NCBI GenBank assembly: GCA_022562915.1
Contig: JADFOJ010000008.1
Coordinates: forward strand, 1 to 62,205
DNA length: 62,205 nucleotides
Direction of reading: 5' to 3'
Source: Planctomycetota bacterium
GTDB lineage: Bacteria > Planctomycetota > Phycisphaerae > Phycisphaerales > SM1A02
Made by a program: the position numbers and the translations under genes. Below the pieces are notes generated by a model, which made no database searches, was not told the origin of the DNA, and was given only the letters and a program-made list of their open reading frames with translations. Positions 41,225 to 48,729 of this stretch are shown in pieces; within the stretch, counting starts at the first letter, position 1; every line of letters begins with the position of its first letter.

Positions 41225-43648
41225 GTGGTCTCGTCGGCCTGCGCCCAGCCATGCGTGCCGGCGTGGTCGGATCAGTTCTCGCTGTCCGACTTCGATAGCT
41301 TTATCTTTGACCTCGCCGTGCACGACGACGGGTCGGGCCCGACGGTCTACGCAGCGGGGCTCTTCACGCAGGCCGGCAACACGCCCGTCAACTTCCTGGC
41401 CCGGCTCGAAGGAAGCGACTGGGGGCCGGTCGGCGACCAGTTCGACGAACTACCCCGGTCGCTGGCGTCGTGCGACGACTGGCCGGGCCTGGGGCCGCAG
41501 TTGTTCGCCGGCGGCGGATTCCGGCACGTCGGCGACGTGGAGGCGAGCAGCATCGCGCGGTGGGACGGAACGAGCTGGACGCCGATGGGGACAGGTGTGA
41601 GCATCAGCGGCAAGCCGTACAGTTGGGTCTTCACCATGGTGTTCGTCCCGGACGGCTTCGATGATGGCCCGGCGCTGTTTGCCGGCGGGTTCTTCGACAC
41701 CGCGGGCGCAACGCCGGCGATGAACGTCGCGCGGTGGGACGGCAAGGGCTGGTCCGCGCTTGGCAGCGGGCTGGACACCAGCGTCGACGCACTCGCGTGG
41801 TTTGACGATGGGGGCGGCCCGGCGCTGTACGCCGCCGGTGCTTTCACGATCGGCGGGCAATCCGCCGATGTCGCGCGCTTCAACGGCAGGGCCTGGACGC
41901 CGCTCGCCACCGGCCTCGAACTCTACGGCAACGCCCTGGTGGTGCACGACGACGGCCGCGGGCCGGCGCTTTTCGTCGCCGGGACGATGCCGGTGGCCGA
42001 AGCAGACAATCTCGGCGCCGTCGCTCGTTGGGACGGTCTTGCCTGGACACAGGTCGGTGACACGTTCGACTCGCCCATCTCGGAGCTCGGCGTGTTCGAC
42101 GTGGGCGGCGGTCCCGTCCTCGGTGCGTCGGGCCCGTTCGAACACGTGGGTCAGACCCTGGTCGCACATATCGCCGCCTGGGACGGCGCGTCGTGGACGC
42201 CGCTGGGCACGGGCATCAGTGCCACGGCAAACGGGATGGTGTCCATCCCCGGCGAGACGGCCATGTACGCCGGAGGGTTCTTGCAGAGGGCGGGCGGGAT
42301 GGTGATCGGGCGGTTCGCCAGGTGGGACGGTTCGATGTGGTCCGCCGTCGGTAACGGAGCCGTCGGTAACTATGCCGGAAGCGGTAGCGGCAACGTCCGC
42401 GCGCTCGAGGTCTTCGACGATGGATCGGGCCCGGGCCTGTACGTCGGCGGGAACTTCGTCAGCGCCGGCGGCGTGGCTGCTGCCTCGATCGTGCGGTGGG
42501 ACGGCGCGAGCGGAACACCGGTCGGCGGCGGCACCGACGGTGGCGTCGTTGCGATGGAGGTCGTGACCGATCCCGCCATCGGGCCGGGGCTCTACGTCGG
42601 GGGCCTGTTCGACCAGGCCGGGCAGACGGCGGCGGCTTCCATCGCGCGATGGGACGGCACAACGTGGTCGGCGCTGGCGGGCGGCGTGTCCGGGGTCGTG
42701 CGCGCGATGCGGGTGTTCGACGACGGAACGGGGCCGGCACTGTTCGTCGGCGGCGATTTCTCGGAAGCCGGAGGCGTCGTGACGGAGAACATCGCCCGGT
42801 GGGACGGTCAACAGTGGGCGGCCGTCGGCCAGGGCCTGCGTGGCGAGGACAGCAACCGTGACGTGTATACGCTGTCCGTGTTCGATGACGGTAGTGGCAC
42901 CGGGCCTGCGCTCTACGCCGGGGGCACCTTCGGCCACCCGGCAAGTGTTCCAATGGGGCTCGCGCGGCTGGAGGGCGATCAGTGGCAGCCCGTCGGCGAC
43001 GGCATCACGGGCTACGTGCTCTCGATGACGGTCTTCGACGATGGAGCCGGCGCCGGCCCGGCGCTGTTCCTCGGCGGCGAGTACTGCATCCTGCCTGACG
43101 ATGACACAACCTGCGACCTCGCGCGATGGAACGGATCGACGTGGTCCAACATCCCGATGCCGGGATCCACCGTCTATGCGCTCGGGGTCTACGATGACGG
43201 CACGGGGTTCGGACCGCGTCTCTATGCGGGCGGGGTGCTGCAGAATTTCGCGGATCCAGCGCTCCACCACGTCGGTGCATGGGACGGCAAGACGTGGACG
43301 CCGCTGGCGTCGGGCGTGGGAGAGCCGAACAGCGCGGCAACAGGCGTGCTCGCTATGGCGGTGTTCGATGACGGCCTCGGCGACGGCAAAGCACTCTACA
43401 TGGGAGGCGTGTTCGAGACGGCGGGAGACCTGGTGTCCCACAACATCGCCAGGTGGGGCGGCTGCTCACTATTTGTCCTGGGCGACCTTACGGGCGACGG
43501 TGTCGTCGATAGCGACGATCTCGACTCGTTGATCGAGACCTGGGGGCCGTGCCCGGAACCCTGTTCGCCCTGCCCGGCCGACCTCGACGGCGACTGCAAC
43601 GTGGGCATCACTGATTTCCTGATCCTGCTCGCGAACTGGACGCCATGA
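41225..43648 (+). CDS. Secreted repeat propeller protein with dockerin-like modules; signal peptide interrupted
   Basis: 807 residues from the only usable downstream start, GTG 41225, which leaves just a stub of the signal peptide. The body has about fifteen repeats of about 50 residues with the pattern ARWDG-x-x-W-x-x-x-G-x-G followed by FDDG-x-GPALY-x-GG-x-F, predicted as beta-propeller blades. It ends with two dockerin-like modules (GDLTGDGVVDSDDLDSLI..W and DLDGDCNVGITDFLILL..W). The rest of the frame is intact and well conserved in repeat pattern. The gene is either freshly inactivated, misread by the sequencer, or reinitiated at GTG 41225. If made from that GTG it may not be exported. 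Confidence 0.8.
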   Translation: MVSSACAQPCVPAWSDQFSLSDFDSFIFDLAVHDDGSGPTVYAAGLFTQAGNTPVNFLARLEGSDWGPVGDQFDELPRSLASCDDWPGLGPQLFAGGGFRHVGDVEASSIARWDGTSWTPMGTGVSISGKPYSWVFTMVFVPDGFDDGPALFAGGFFDTAGATPAMNVARWDGKGWSALGSGLDTSVDALAWFDDGGGPALYAAGAFTIGGQSADVARFNGRAWTPLATGLELYGNALVVHDDGRGPALFVAGTMPVAEADNLGAVARWDGLAWTQVGDTFDSPISELGVFDVGGGPVLGASGPFEHVGQTLVAHIAAWDGASWTPLGTGISATANGMVSIPGETAMYAGGFLQRAGGMVIGRFARWDGSMWSAVGNGAVGNYAGSGSGNVRALEVFDDGSGPGLYVGGNFVSAGGVAAASIVRWDGASGTPVGGGTDGGVVAMEVVTDPAIGPGLYVGGLFDQAGQTAAASIARWDGTTWSALAGGVSGVVRAMRVFDDGTGPALFVGGDFSEAGGVVTENIARWDGQQWAAVGQGLRGEDSNRDVYTLSVFDDGSGTGPALYAGGTFGHPASVPMGLARLEGDQWQPVGDGITGYVLSMTVFDDGAGAGPALFLGGEYCILPDDDTTCDLARWNGSTWSNIPMPGSTVYALGVYDDGTGFGPRLYAGGVLQNFADPALHHVGAWDGKTWTPLASGVGEPNSAATGVLAMAVFDDGLGDGKALYMGGVFETAGDLVSHNIARWGGCSLFVLGDLTGDGVVDSDDLDSLIETWGPCPEPCSPCPADLDGDCNVGITDFLILLANWTP

Positions 43649-43715
43649 TCCAGTTCAGTGATCGCCACGCCCATGCCACACGGCGCGCGGCGATAACCCC
43701 ACCGGGAGGTGCCGG

Positions 43716-45566
43716 ATGAAGAACGTGATCTGTGCCGTGACCGTCCTGGTCGTCTCAACCACGCGGGCTGAAACTATCTTCGTCGATGACGATGCTCCGG
43801 TCGGTGGGGACGGGCTGAGCTGGACCACGGCTCATCGTTACCTCCAGGACGCTTTGAGCCACGCTACAAATGCCGGCGGGGCGGTGACCGAGATTCGCGT
43901 CGGACAGGGGATCTACACGGCCGATCGCGACGAGGCCAATCCGGATGGCCCTTCTGCGAGCAACTGCTGCGCCGGCCAGGACTCCCCAGGATGCGACGAC
44001 GCCCGGTGCGCGGCCTTGGTCTGCGCGGTCCCGGCGCTCGCAATGTGTTGCACCATCCTGTGGAGCGACGTATGCGCATTCTGGGCGAACCAGTTGTGTG
44101 AAGACACGCCCTGCTTGCGCGATGCGACGTTTCGATTGGTGGACGGCGTACCGCTGCGGGGCGGCTATGCGGGGCTTGGTGCTCCGAACCCTGACGAGCG
44201 TGACCCCGAAGTGTACGAGACGATCCTGAGCGGCGATCTTCTGGGCAACGACGGACCTGGCCTCGAGAACAACGGCGAAAACACCTTCGGGATCGTGACC
44301 GCCGAAGATCTCACCAGCCCCGGCACCTTGGATGGTTTCACCATAACTGGAGGCAATGGTGACTCGCCCGGGCTTCTTCCAGGGCACCGAGGTGCAGGCG
44401 TATTCATCGCCGGCGGCAGCATCTTGGCGATTACCGACTGCACGATCGAGAACAACATGGCCCGTGAAGGTGCGGGTATCTGGGTCTCTGGTGCGAGTGA
44501 GGTCATTGTCGTGCATTGCGCACTGCGAAACAATACGGCGAGCGCGGGAGGTGGTGCGCTCTGGATCGCATTTGGAGGGGCGTCTCTGGAGCGATGTGTG
44601 ATCGAGAACAATGTGGGCGGGAATTTTGGAGCGATCGTTGTCGGCGAGAACCGTTCGTTGCGGGCGACGGAGTGCCGGTTCCGAGACAACGTGGCCGAAT
44701 TCTGGGGCGGTGCGATCTTCACCGCCGGCTCGGTAGTGCTCACGAACTGCCTGTTGGCCAGGAATGTGGTCAACCAGGCGGTATCGACTCACGGCACCGG
44801 AACGGGCGGGGCCATTCGAACCGCAGGTGGTGTAGCCGACCTCATGATGGCCGATTGCACGTTTGTGCAGAACAGTGTCCCGCTCCGGGGGGCGGCTATT
44901 TCGAACCACATAAGCTCAAAGCTGGACATGTTCAATTCGATTGTGTGGGGCAACGTCGCAGGGCAGGGAGACGTCGAGGATGCCCAGATTTATCACCCGA
45001 ACCCCTCCCCTCTCGCGAGGTCCGTCAGATACAACTGTATTCAGGGCTCATTCAAGGGTATACGCAACATCGACGCCGACCCGCTGTTCGTCGATCCCGA
45101 CAACGGCGACTTCCGGCTCTCGCCCGGCTCACCCTGCATCGATGCCGGGCACAACTGGGGCGTGCCGCCGGACACCGCCGACGCGGATGACGATGGTGAT
45201 GTCCGAGAGTCGACCCCGTTGGACCTGGACGGCAACCCCCGCTTTGTCGACGACCCGGCCACCCGGGATACGGGTTGCGGCGTGCCGATTCCGTTTACTG
45301 TCGATATGGGCGCATACGAATTTCCGGGTAAAGCGGCTTCGAATGCGATTTTTCTCGGCGACCTCGACGCGGACCGTGTGGTGGGCATCGTCGACTTCCT
45401 GGCCGTGCTCGCCAACTGGGGTCCGAACGACCTGTGCGTCCTCGCCGATCTCGACTTTGATGGCGCCGTCGGACTCCTGGACCTGCAGATCCTGTTGGAG
45501 AACTGGACCGTGTCAGTCAAGAGGGGCGTGAATAAATGGAAGCCTTCAGGACGGGCGAGTGAATGA
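43716..45566 (+). CDS. Secreted right-handed beta-helix protein with Cys-rich insert and dockerin-like modules
   Basis: A 616-residue protein with signal peptide MKNVICAVTVLVVSTTRA. The start is firmly set by GGGAGGT 6 nt before the ATG. The beta-helix body carries repeated GGA-I and C-x-x-x-N-N patterns and ends VDMGAYEF. Near residues 85-135 there is an insert with ten or more Cys (NCCAGQDSPGCDD, AMCCTILWSDVCAFW, ANQLCEDTPC). It resembles the Cys/Trp-rich module seen in other planctomycete secreted proteins and is absent from the paralogue at 16813. Two dockerin-like modules end the protein, the second (DLDFDGAVGLLDLQILL) degenerate. The coding sequence looks less GC-rich than nearby housekeeping genes. 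Confidence 0.85.
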   Translation: MKNVICAVTVLVVSTTRAETIFVDDDAPVGGDGLSWTTAHRYLQDALSHATNAGGAVTEIRVGQGIYTADRDEANPDGPSASNCCAGQDSPGCDDARCAALVCAVPALAMCCTILWSDVCAFWANQLCEDTPCLRDATFRLVDGVPLRGGYAGLGAPNPDERDPEVYETILSGDLLGNDGPGLENNGENTFGIVTAEDLTSPGTLDGFTITGGNGDSPGLLPGHRGAGVFIAGGSILAITDCTIENNMAREGAGIWVSGASEVIVVHCALRNNTASAGGGALWIAFGGASLERCVIENNVGGNFGAIVVGENRSLRATECRFRDNVAEFWGGAIFTAGSVVLTNCLLARNVVNQAVSTHGTGTGGAIRTAGGVADLMMADCTFVQNSVPLRGAAISNHISSKLDMFNSIVWGNVAGQGDVEDAQIYHPNPSPLARSVRYNCIQGSFKGIRNIDADPLFVDPDNGDFRLSPGSPCIDAGHNWGVPPDTADADDDGDVRESTPLDLDGNPRFVDDPATRDTGCGVPIPFTVDMGAYEFPGKAASNAIFLGDLDADRVVGIVDFLAVLANWGPNDLCVLADLDFDGAVGLLDLQILLENWTVSVKRGVNKWKPSGRASE

Positions 45567-45582
45567 CCGGCCATCCGGACGC

Positions 45583-46005
45583 TCACGCATCTTCCCATGG
45601 GTTGATGAGCATGGCTCCGGTCTCGCCAAAATCGCCGGCGTTGCGTGTCATGATGTGCAGGCCGTGGCGGATGCCTGTCGCTGCGATGAGTCCATCCGCG
45701 GCGCCGATCGTTTTGCCGCGCTCCCGGGTGGCGGCGGTGACCTCGCCCCAGATCCGTGCGGTCTCCGCATCAACGGACAGGATGCGTTCGCCGTATTCCT
45801 GCTCGAGCGTCAGAACCCAGGCGCCCAGCACCTGCTTTTTCTTTCCGGAAGGAAGCCGGGCCACGCCTTTGGTCAACTCTCCCAGTGTGATGACGCTCAT
45901 GAAGAGGTCCTGGGTTCGCATCGACATCACGCGCGCGCGGACGCGTGTCCTGCCCGCGCTTCGCTGCAACTCGGAGAGTACACACGTGTCGAGCAGGACC
46001 CTCAA
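45583..46005 (-). CDS. vapC: VapC-type PIN-domain ribonuclease toxin
   Basis: A 140-residue PIN-domain protein. Acidic metal ligands are visible at Asp6 (LLDTCVLSEL), Glu43 (TLGELTKG) and Asp104 (AADGLIAATG), plus Asn122/Asp125 (TRNAGDF). VapC toxins are Mg-dependent RNases that usually cut tRNA or rRNA and are held inactive by the cognate antitoxin. The ATG overlaps the antitoxin stop by 4 bp (ATGA). The order antitoxin then toxin is typical of type II systems. It converges closely on the beta-helix gene (16 bp). Confidence 0.92.
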   Translation of the reverse strand: MRVLLDTCVLSELQRSAGRTRVRARVMSMRTQDLFMSVITLGELTKGVARLPSGKKKQVLGAWVLTLEQEYGERILSVDAETARIWGEVTAATRERGKTIGAADGLIAATGIRHGLHIMTRNAGDFGETGAMLINPWEDA

Positions 46006-46241
46006 AGGCTGACGTCCCGCATCGGCGACGTGTCACGCTCGAGATCCAGTCCGTCCATGTCCGGAGCGTTCAGCAGGAAGTCCTTGAAGCTGACGCGGGT
46101 GCCCGCGAGTCGCTGGTAGTCCTTCTCAGACAAGACGACGACGGCGTCTTTTCGCCGCAGGACCCGCTGGGGGCCCTCGGCGAGGGCGCGTCTCACGACC
46201 TCGCTGAACTTGTTCTTGGCGTCTGCGAGATTCCAGTCCAT
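46002..46241 (-). CDS. Phd/YefM-family antitoxin
   Basis: 79 residues. The N-terminal DNA-binding part starts MDWNLADAKNKFSEVVRRAL, typical of Phd/YefM antitoxins, followed by RRKDAVVVLSEKDYQRL. The C-terminal tail (FLLNAPDMDGLDLERDTSPM) would wrap the VapC toxin. ATG 46241 is preferred for Shine-Dalgarno spacing (GGAG); ATG 46244 is almost as likely. The antitoxin should repress its own operon through the palindrome just upstream. Confidence 0.88.
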   Translation of the reverse strand: MDWNLADAKNKFSEVVRRALAEGPQRVLRRKDAVVVLSEKDYQRLAGTRVSFKDFLLNAPDMDGLDLERDTSPMRDVSL

Positions 46242-46259
46242 CATGGTCTCCAATAGACT

Positions 46260-46281
46260 CTAGATCATCTAGCTTATTATC
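46260..46281 (-). promoter_or_regulatory. Toxin-antitoxin promoter: -10 box and palindromic operator
   Basis: On the minus strand GATAAT (46281-46276) is followed by the palindrome CTAGATGATCTAG (46272-46260; arms CTAGAT/ATCTAG around one base), which would span the transcription start. This matches autoregulation by Phd-type antitoxins. The AT-rich patch stands out against the surrounding GC-rich sequence. Confidence 0.6.
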
Positions 46282-46313
46282 GACTACAGATGCCGTCAGG
46301 TCAAGGCGCCGGC

Positions 46314-47249
46314 ATGATTCGTGCCTCCGTGCCTTGCTACTCTTGGACCGTGCCCGTCTCCATCCGGCTCAACGATCCAACGGCCGTGCGTGACCTCTTC
46401 GACCGCGCGGCCGAGGCGCTGCGCTCGTCGCCGTACCGTCGCGGCTCAGCGGTCAATCTTCCCGGGCGCGGCCGGCTCCTGGTCACCGGCGACCTGCACG
46501 ACAACCCCGAGCACCTCCGGAAGATCGTCCGGCTCGCGGGCCTGGGGGAATCCGATGACCACCACGTCATCCTGCACGAGATCATTCACGGGGAGGTCCT
46601 CGTCAACGGCGTGGACCTGAGCCACCGGATGCTGGCCCGGGTCGCCCAGCTTGTCGTGGACCACCCCCGGCAGGTGCATGTCCTGCCGGGCAACCACGAA
46701 CTGGCGCAGATGACGGGCCGGCGGGTCTCCAAGGGTGCCGGCGACGACGTCGCGCTGTTCAACGGCGGGCTCCAGTTTGCCTTCGGGGACGCGTGGGAGG
46801 GCGTGTCGGAGGCAATCGCCCGCTTCATCCGGGCGATGCCACTGGCGGCCCGCAGTGAATCGGGGCTGTTCTGCGCACATTCACTGCCTGCCCCCAGGAT
46901 GCTGGATGCGTTCGACCCCGGAATACTGGATCGCGAACTGACCGACCGGGACTATCGGCCGCCGGACGGCTCGGCGTACCTGCTGGTGTGGGGGCGCGGC
47001 TGGGGCGAGCGCGAAGTGAACGTGCTCGCCGCCGAATGGAACACGGTGCTGTTCTGTCTTGGTCACGAGCGCGCAGACAACGGCATCCTCATGCGCGGCC
47101 CGCGGGCGATCATTCTCAACAGCGATCACGAGATGGCCACCGTGGTCCCGCTGGACCTGGCGGATCTTCCGTCAGCCGAAGGCGCCATGCACATGGCGGT
47201 GCGTCTTGGCGGTGTGGGCGATGTGCCGCCGACGAGCGACCCGCGATGA
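46314..47249 (+). CDS. Calcineurin-like metallophosphoesterase
   Basis: About 311 residues. Dinuclear-metal motifs of the family are visible: GDLHDN, a GNHE box (LPGNHELAQ) and a late LGHERADNG. The first conserved block is GRGRLLVTGDLHDNPEHL. It would hydrolyse phosphoesters or phosphoproteins; the substrate is unknown. The start is uncertain: ATG 46314 has AAGG 8 nt upstream, ATG 46290 and GTG 46350 are alternatives, and the first residues before VSIRLND look non-conserved. Its stop overlaps the tsaB start (ATGA), so the two genes are coupled. Confidence 0.82.
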   Translation: MIRASVPCYSWTVPVSIRLNDPTAVRDLFDRAAEALRSSPYRRGSAVNLPGRGRLLVTGDLHDNPEHLRKIVRLAGLGESDDHHVILHEIIHGEVLVNGVDLSHRMLARVAQLVVDHPRQVHVLPGNHELAQMTGRRVSKGAGDDVALFNGGLQFAFGDAWEGVSEAIARFIRAMPLAARSESGLFCAHSLPAPRMLDAFDPGILDRELTDRDYRPPDGSAYLLVWGRGWGEREVNVLAAEWNTVLFCLGHERADNGILMRGPRAIILNSDHEMATVVPLDLADLPSAEGAMHMAVRLGGVGDVPPTSDPR

Positions 47250-47938
47250 GCGGGCCGCAGGTGCTCCTGGCGATCGAGGCGTCCCAGCGACGCGGCGGCG
47301 TCGCGGTGCGCGACCGCGACGGCCGCGATCACGTCGAGTTGCTCGGCGCCGAGTCACGGCACGACGATGACCTGCTCGCCGCCATCGACCGGCTCTACGC
47401 CCGGCTGAGGCTCGTGCCGTCAGACACCCGCGCGATCGGCGTGTCCACGGGGCCGGGCGGCTTTACCGGACTGCGCATTGCCATCGCTACGGCCAAGATG
47501 CTCGCTGAGTCCCTCGGCGCATGCCTGGTCGCGGTGCCGACGTCGCTGGTCGTTGCCGAGAGCCGGCAGGGGCCGGGACCGATCATCGTGGCCCTGTCGT
47601 CCAAGCAGGACCGGGTGTGGGCGACGCACCTGGAGCAGTCCGGGGCCGCCCGCAGCTGGACGATCGTCGGCCAAGGCAGCCTCACTGACGCCGCCGCGGT
47701 TCGCCTCGAAGGGATCGCGGCGCTTCTGGGCGACCGGTACCTTCCGGAGGTCCTTCGAACGCGATGCCGCGAAGCAGGTATCGCCGTCGTCGAGCCGGTC
47801 TTCAGCCCGCTGGCGTGTCTTGCCGTGGCGGGCCGTCTGCTGGCCGAGGGCCGCACGACCGATCCCCTGGAGCTCGCCCCGGAATACTCCAGACCCCCGG
47901 CGGCCGTCGTCAAGACCGATATCGCCGCCGGCGGGTAA
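47246..47938 (+). CDS. tsaB: tRNA threonylcarbamoyladenosine biosynthesis protein TsaB
   Basis: A 230-residue ASKHA-fold protein. The hallmark GVSTGPGGFTGLRIAIATAK motif and an N-terminal VLLAIEASQRRGGVAV phosphate-loop-like strand are visible. TsaB partners TsaD and TsaE in making t6A at position 37 of ANN-decoding tRNAs, an essential modification. Length is normal. Its ATG overlaps the phosphoesterase stop. It is usually near rimI or tsaE, but here the signalling cluster follows after 173 bp. Confidence 0.93.
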   Translation: MSGPQVLLAIEASQRRGGVAVRDRDGRDHVELLGAESRHDDDLLAAIDRLYARLRLVPSDTRAIGVSTGPGGFTGLRIAIATAKMLAESLGACLVAVPTSLVVAESRQGPGPIIVALSSKQDRVWATHLEQSGAARSWTIVGQGSLTDAAAVRLEGIAALLGDRYLPEVLRTRCREAGIAVVEPVFSPLACLAVAGRLLAEGRTTDPLELAPEYSRPPAAVVKTDIAAGG

Positions 47939-47968
47939 GGCTGGTCGCCTGTATGTGACCTTTGCGTC

Positions 47969-48014
47969 AGTTGAACGGGAGCCCCACGTTTCCCGTGTCC
48001 GGCGGGCTTCAACT
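47969..48014 (+). terminator. Possible hairpin after tsaB
   Basis: AGTTGAA at 47969-47975 pairs with TTCAACT at 48008-48014, with an additional GCCC/GGGC pairing inside. It lies 30 bp after the tsaB stop and has no T-run. It is a weak call and might instead be a regulatory element of the next gene, whose TAATAT box lies at 48045-48050. Confidence 0.3.
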
Positions 48015-48111
48015 CAGACCCGAACCGGCCGATGACAAGGCGGGTAATATAGGGGGTGCGGAGGAACTGGTCCGCCCCTCGCTGCGCCGAACACAAACAG
48101 TGAGGCAGGCC

Positions 48112-48708
48112 ATGGTCAAGGGGAACGGGGCCGACTACTGGGCGAGCAAGCAGGTCTTCACGACCGGTGAAGCCGCGGAAATCTGCAAGGTCTCCCAACA
48201 GACGATTATCAGGTGCTTCGACAGCGGACGGCTGAACGGATTCCGGGTACCGGGTTCCAAGTTCCGTCGGATACCGCGTATCGAGTTGTTGCGGTTCATG
48301 AGAACCAACGACATCCCGACCGACCTACTGGAGAGCACGCGGAAGCGGATACTGGTCGTCGATGACGATGACCAGATCGTTGACCTCTTCGTGGACGTGC
48401 TTGGGCGCGATGATCGCTTCGAGGTCAAGACCGCACAGACCGGGTACGACGCCGGGCTGCTCACCGAGCAGTTCAAGCCGCACCTGATCCTGCTGGACTA
48501 CATGCTGCCGGACATCAACGGCAACCTCGTCTGTGACCGGATTCGCGCCAACCCCGACTTCCTCAGGACGAAGATCATCATCGTCTCCGGAGTGGTCAAG
48601 CGCGAGGAGATCGACGAGCTGCTTCAGAGCGGCGCGGACGACTTCGTGAAGAAGCCGTTCAACATCAGCGAGCTCGTCGATCGGATGGCAACATTGCTCA
48701 ACGTGTGA
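48112..48708 (+). CDS. Response regulator with N-terminal excisionase-type HTH and C-terminal receiver
   Basis: 198 residues. A helix-turn-helix of the MerR/excisionase (HTH_17) type lies at about 14-64 (VFTTGEAAEICKVSQQTIIR, then GRLNGFRVPGSKFRRIPRIE). It is followed by a full receiver domain from 79: acidic pocket DDDD at 84-87, phospho-acceptor Asp129 (LLDYMLPD), conserved Thr/Ser switch (IIVSG) and Lys in VKKPFN. The order is reversed relative to most DNA-binding regulators, whose receiver is N-terminal. GAGG 8 nt before ATG 48112 supports the start. The HDOD-kinase gene follows within about 20 bp, so that kinase is the likely phosphodonor. Confidence 0.9.
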   Translation: MVKGNGADYWASKQVFTTGEAAEICKVSQQTIIRCFDSGRLNGFRVPGSKFRRIPRIELLRFMRTNDIPTDLLESTRKRILVVDDDDQIVDLFVDVLGRDDRFEVKTAQTGYDAGLLTEQFKPHLILLDYMLPDINGNLVCDRIRANPDFLRTKIIIVSGVVKREEIDELLQSGADDFVKKPFNISELVDRMATLLNV

Positions 48709-48729
48709 GCGCGCGTGGCTGGTGGGCGC

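Noticed and set aside
41450..43441. 663-residue minus-strand open frame opposite the propeller gene
   Set aside because: Mirrors the repeat structure of the real gene and has no independent start signal or domain.
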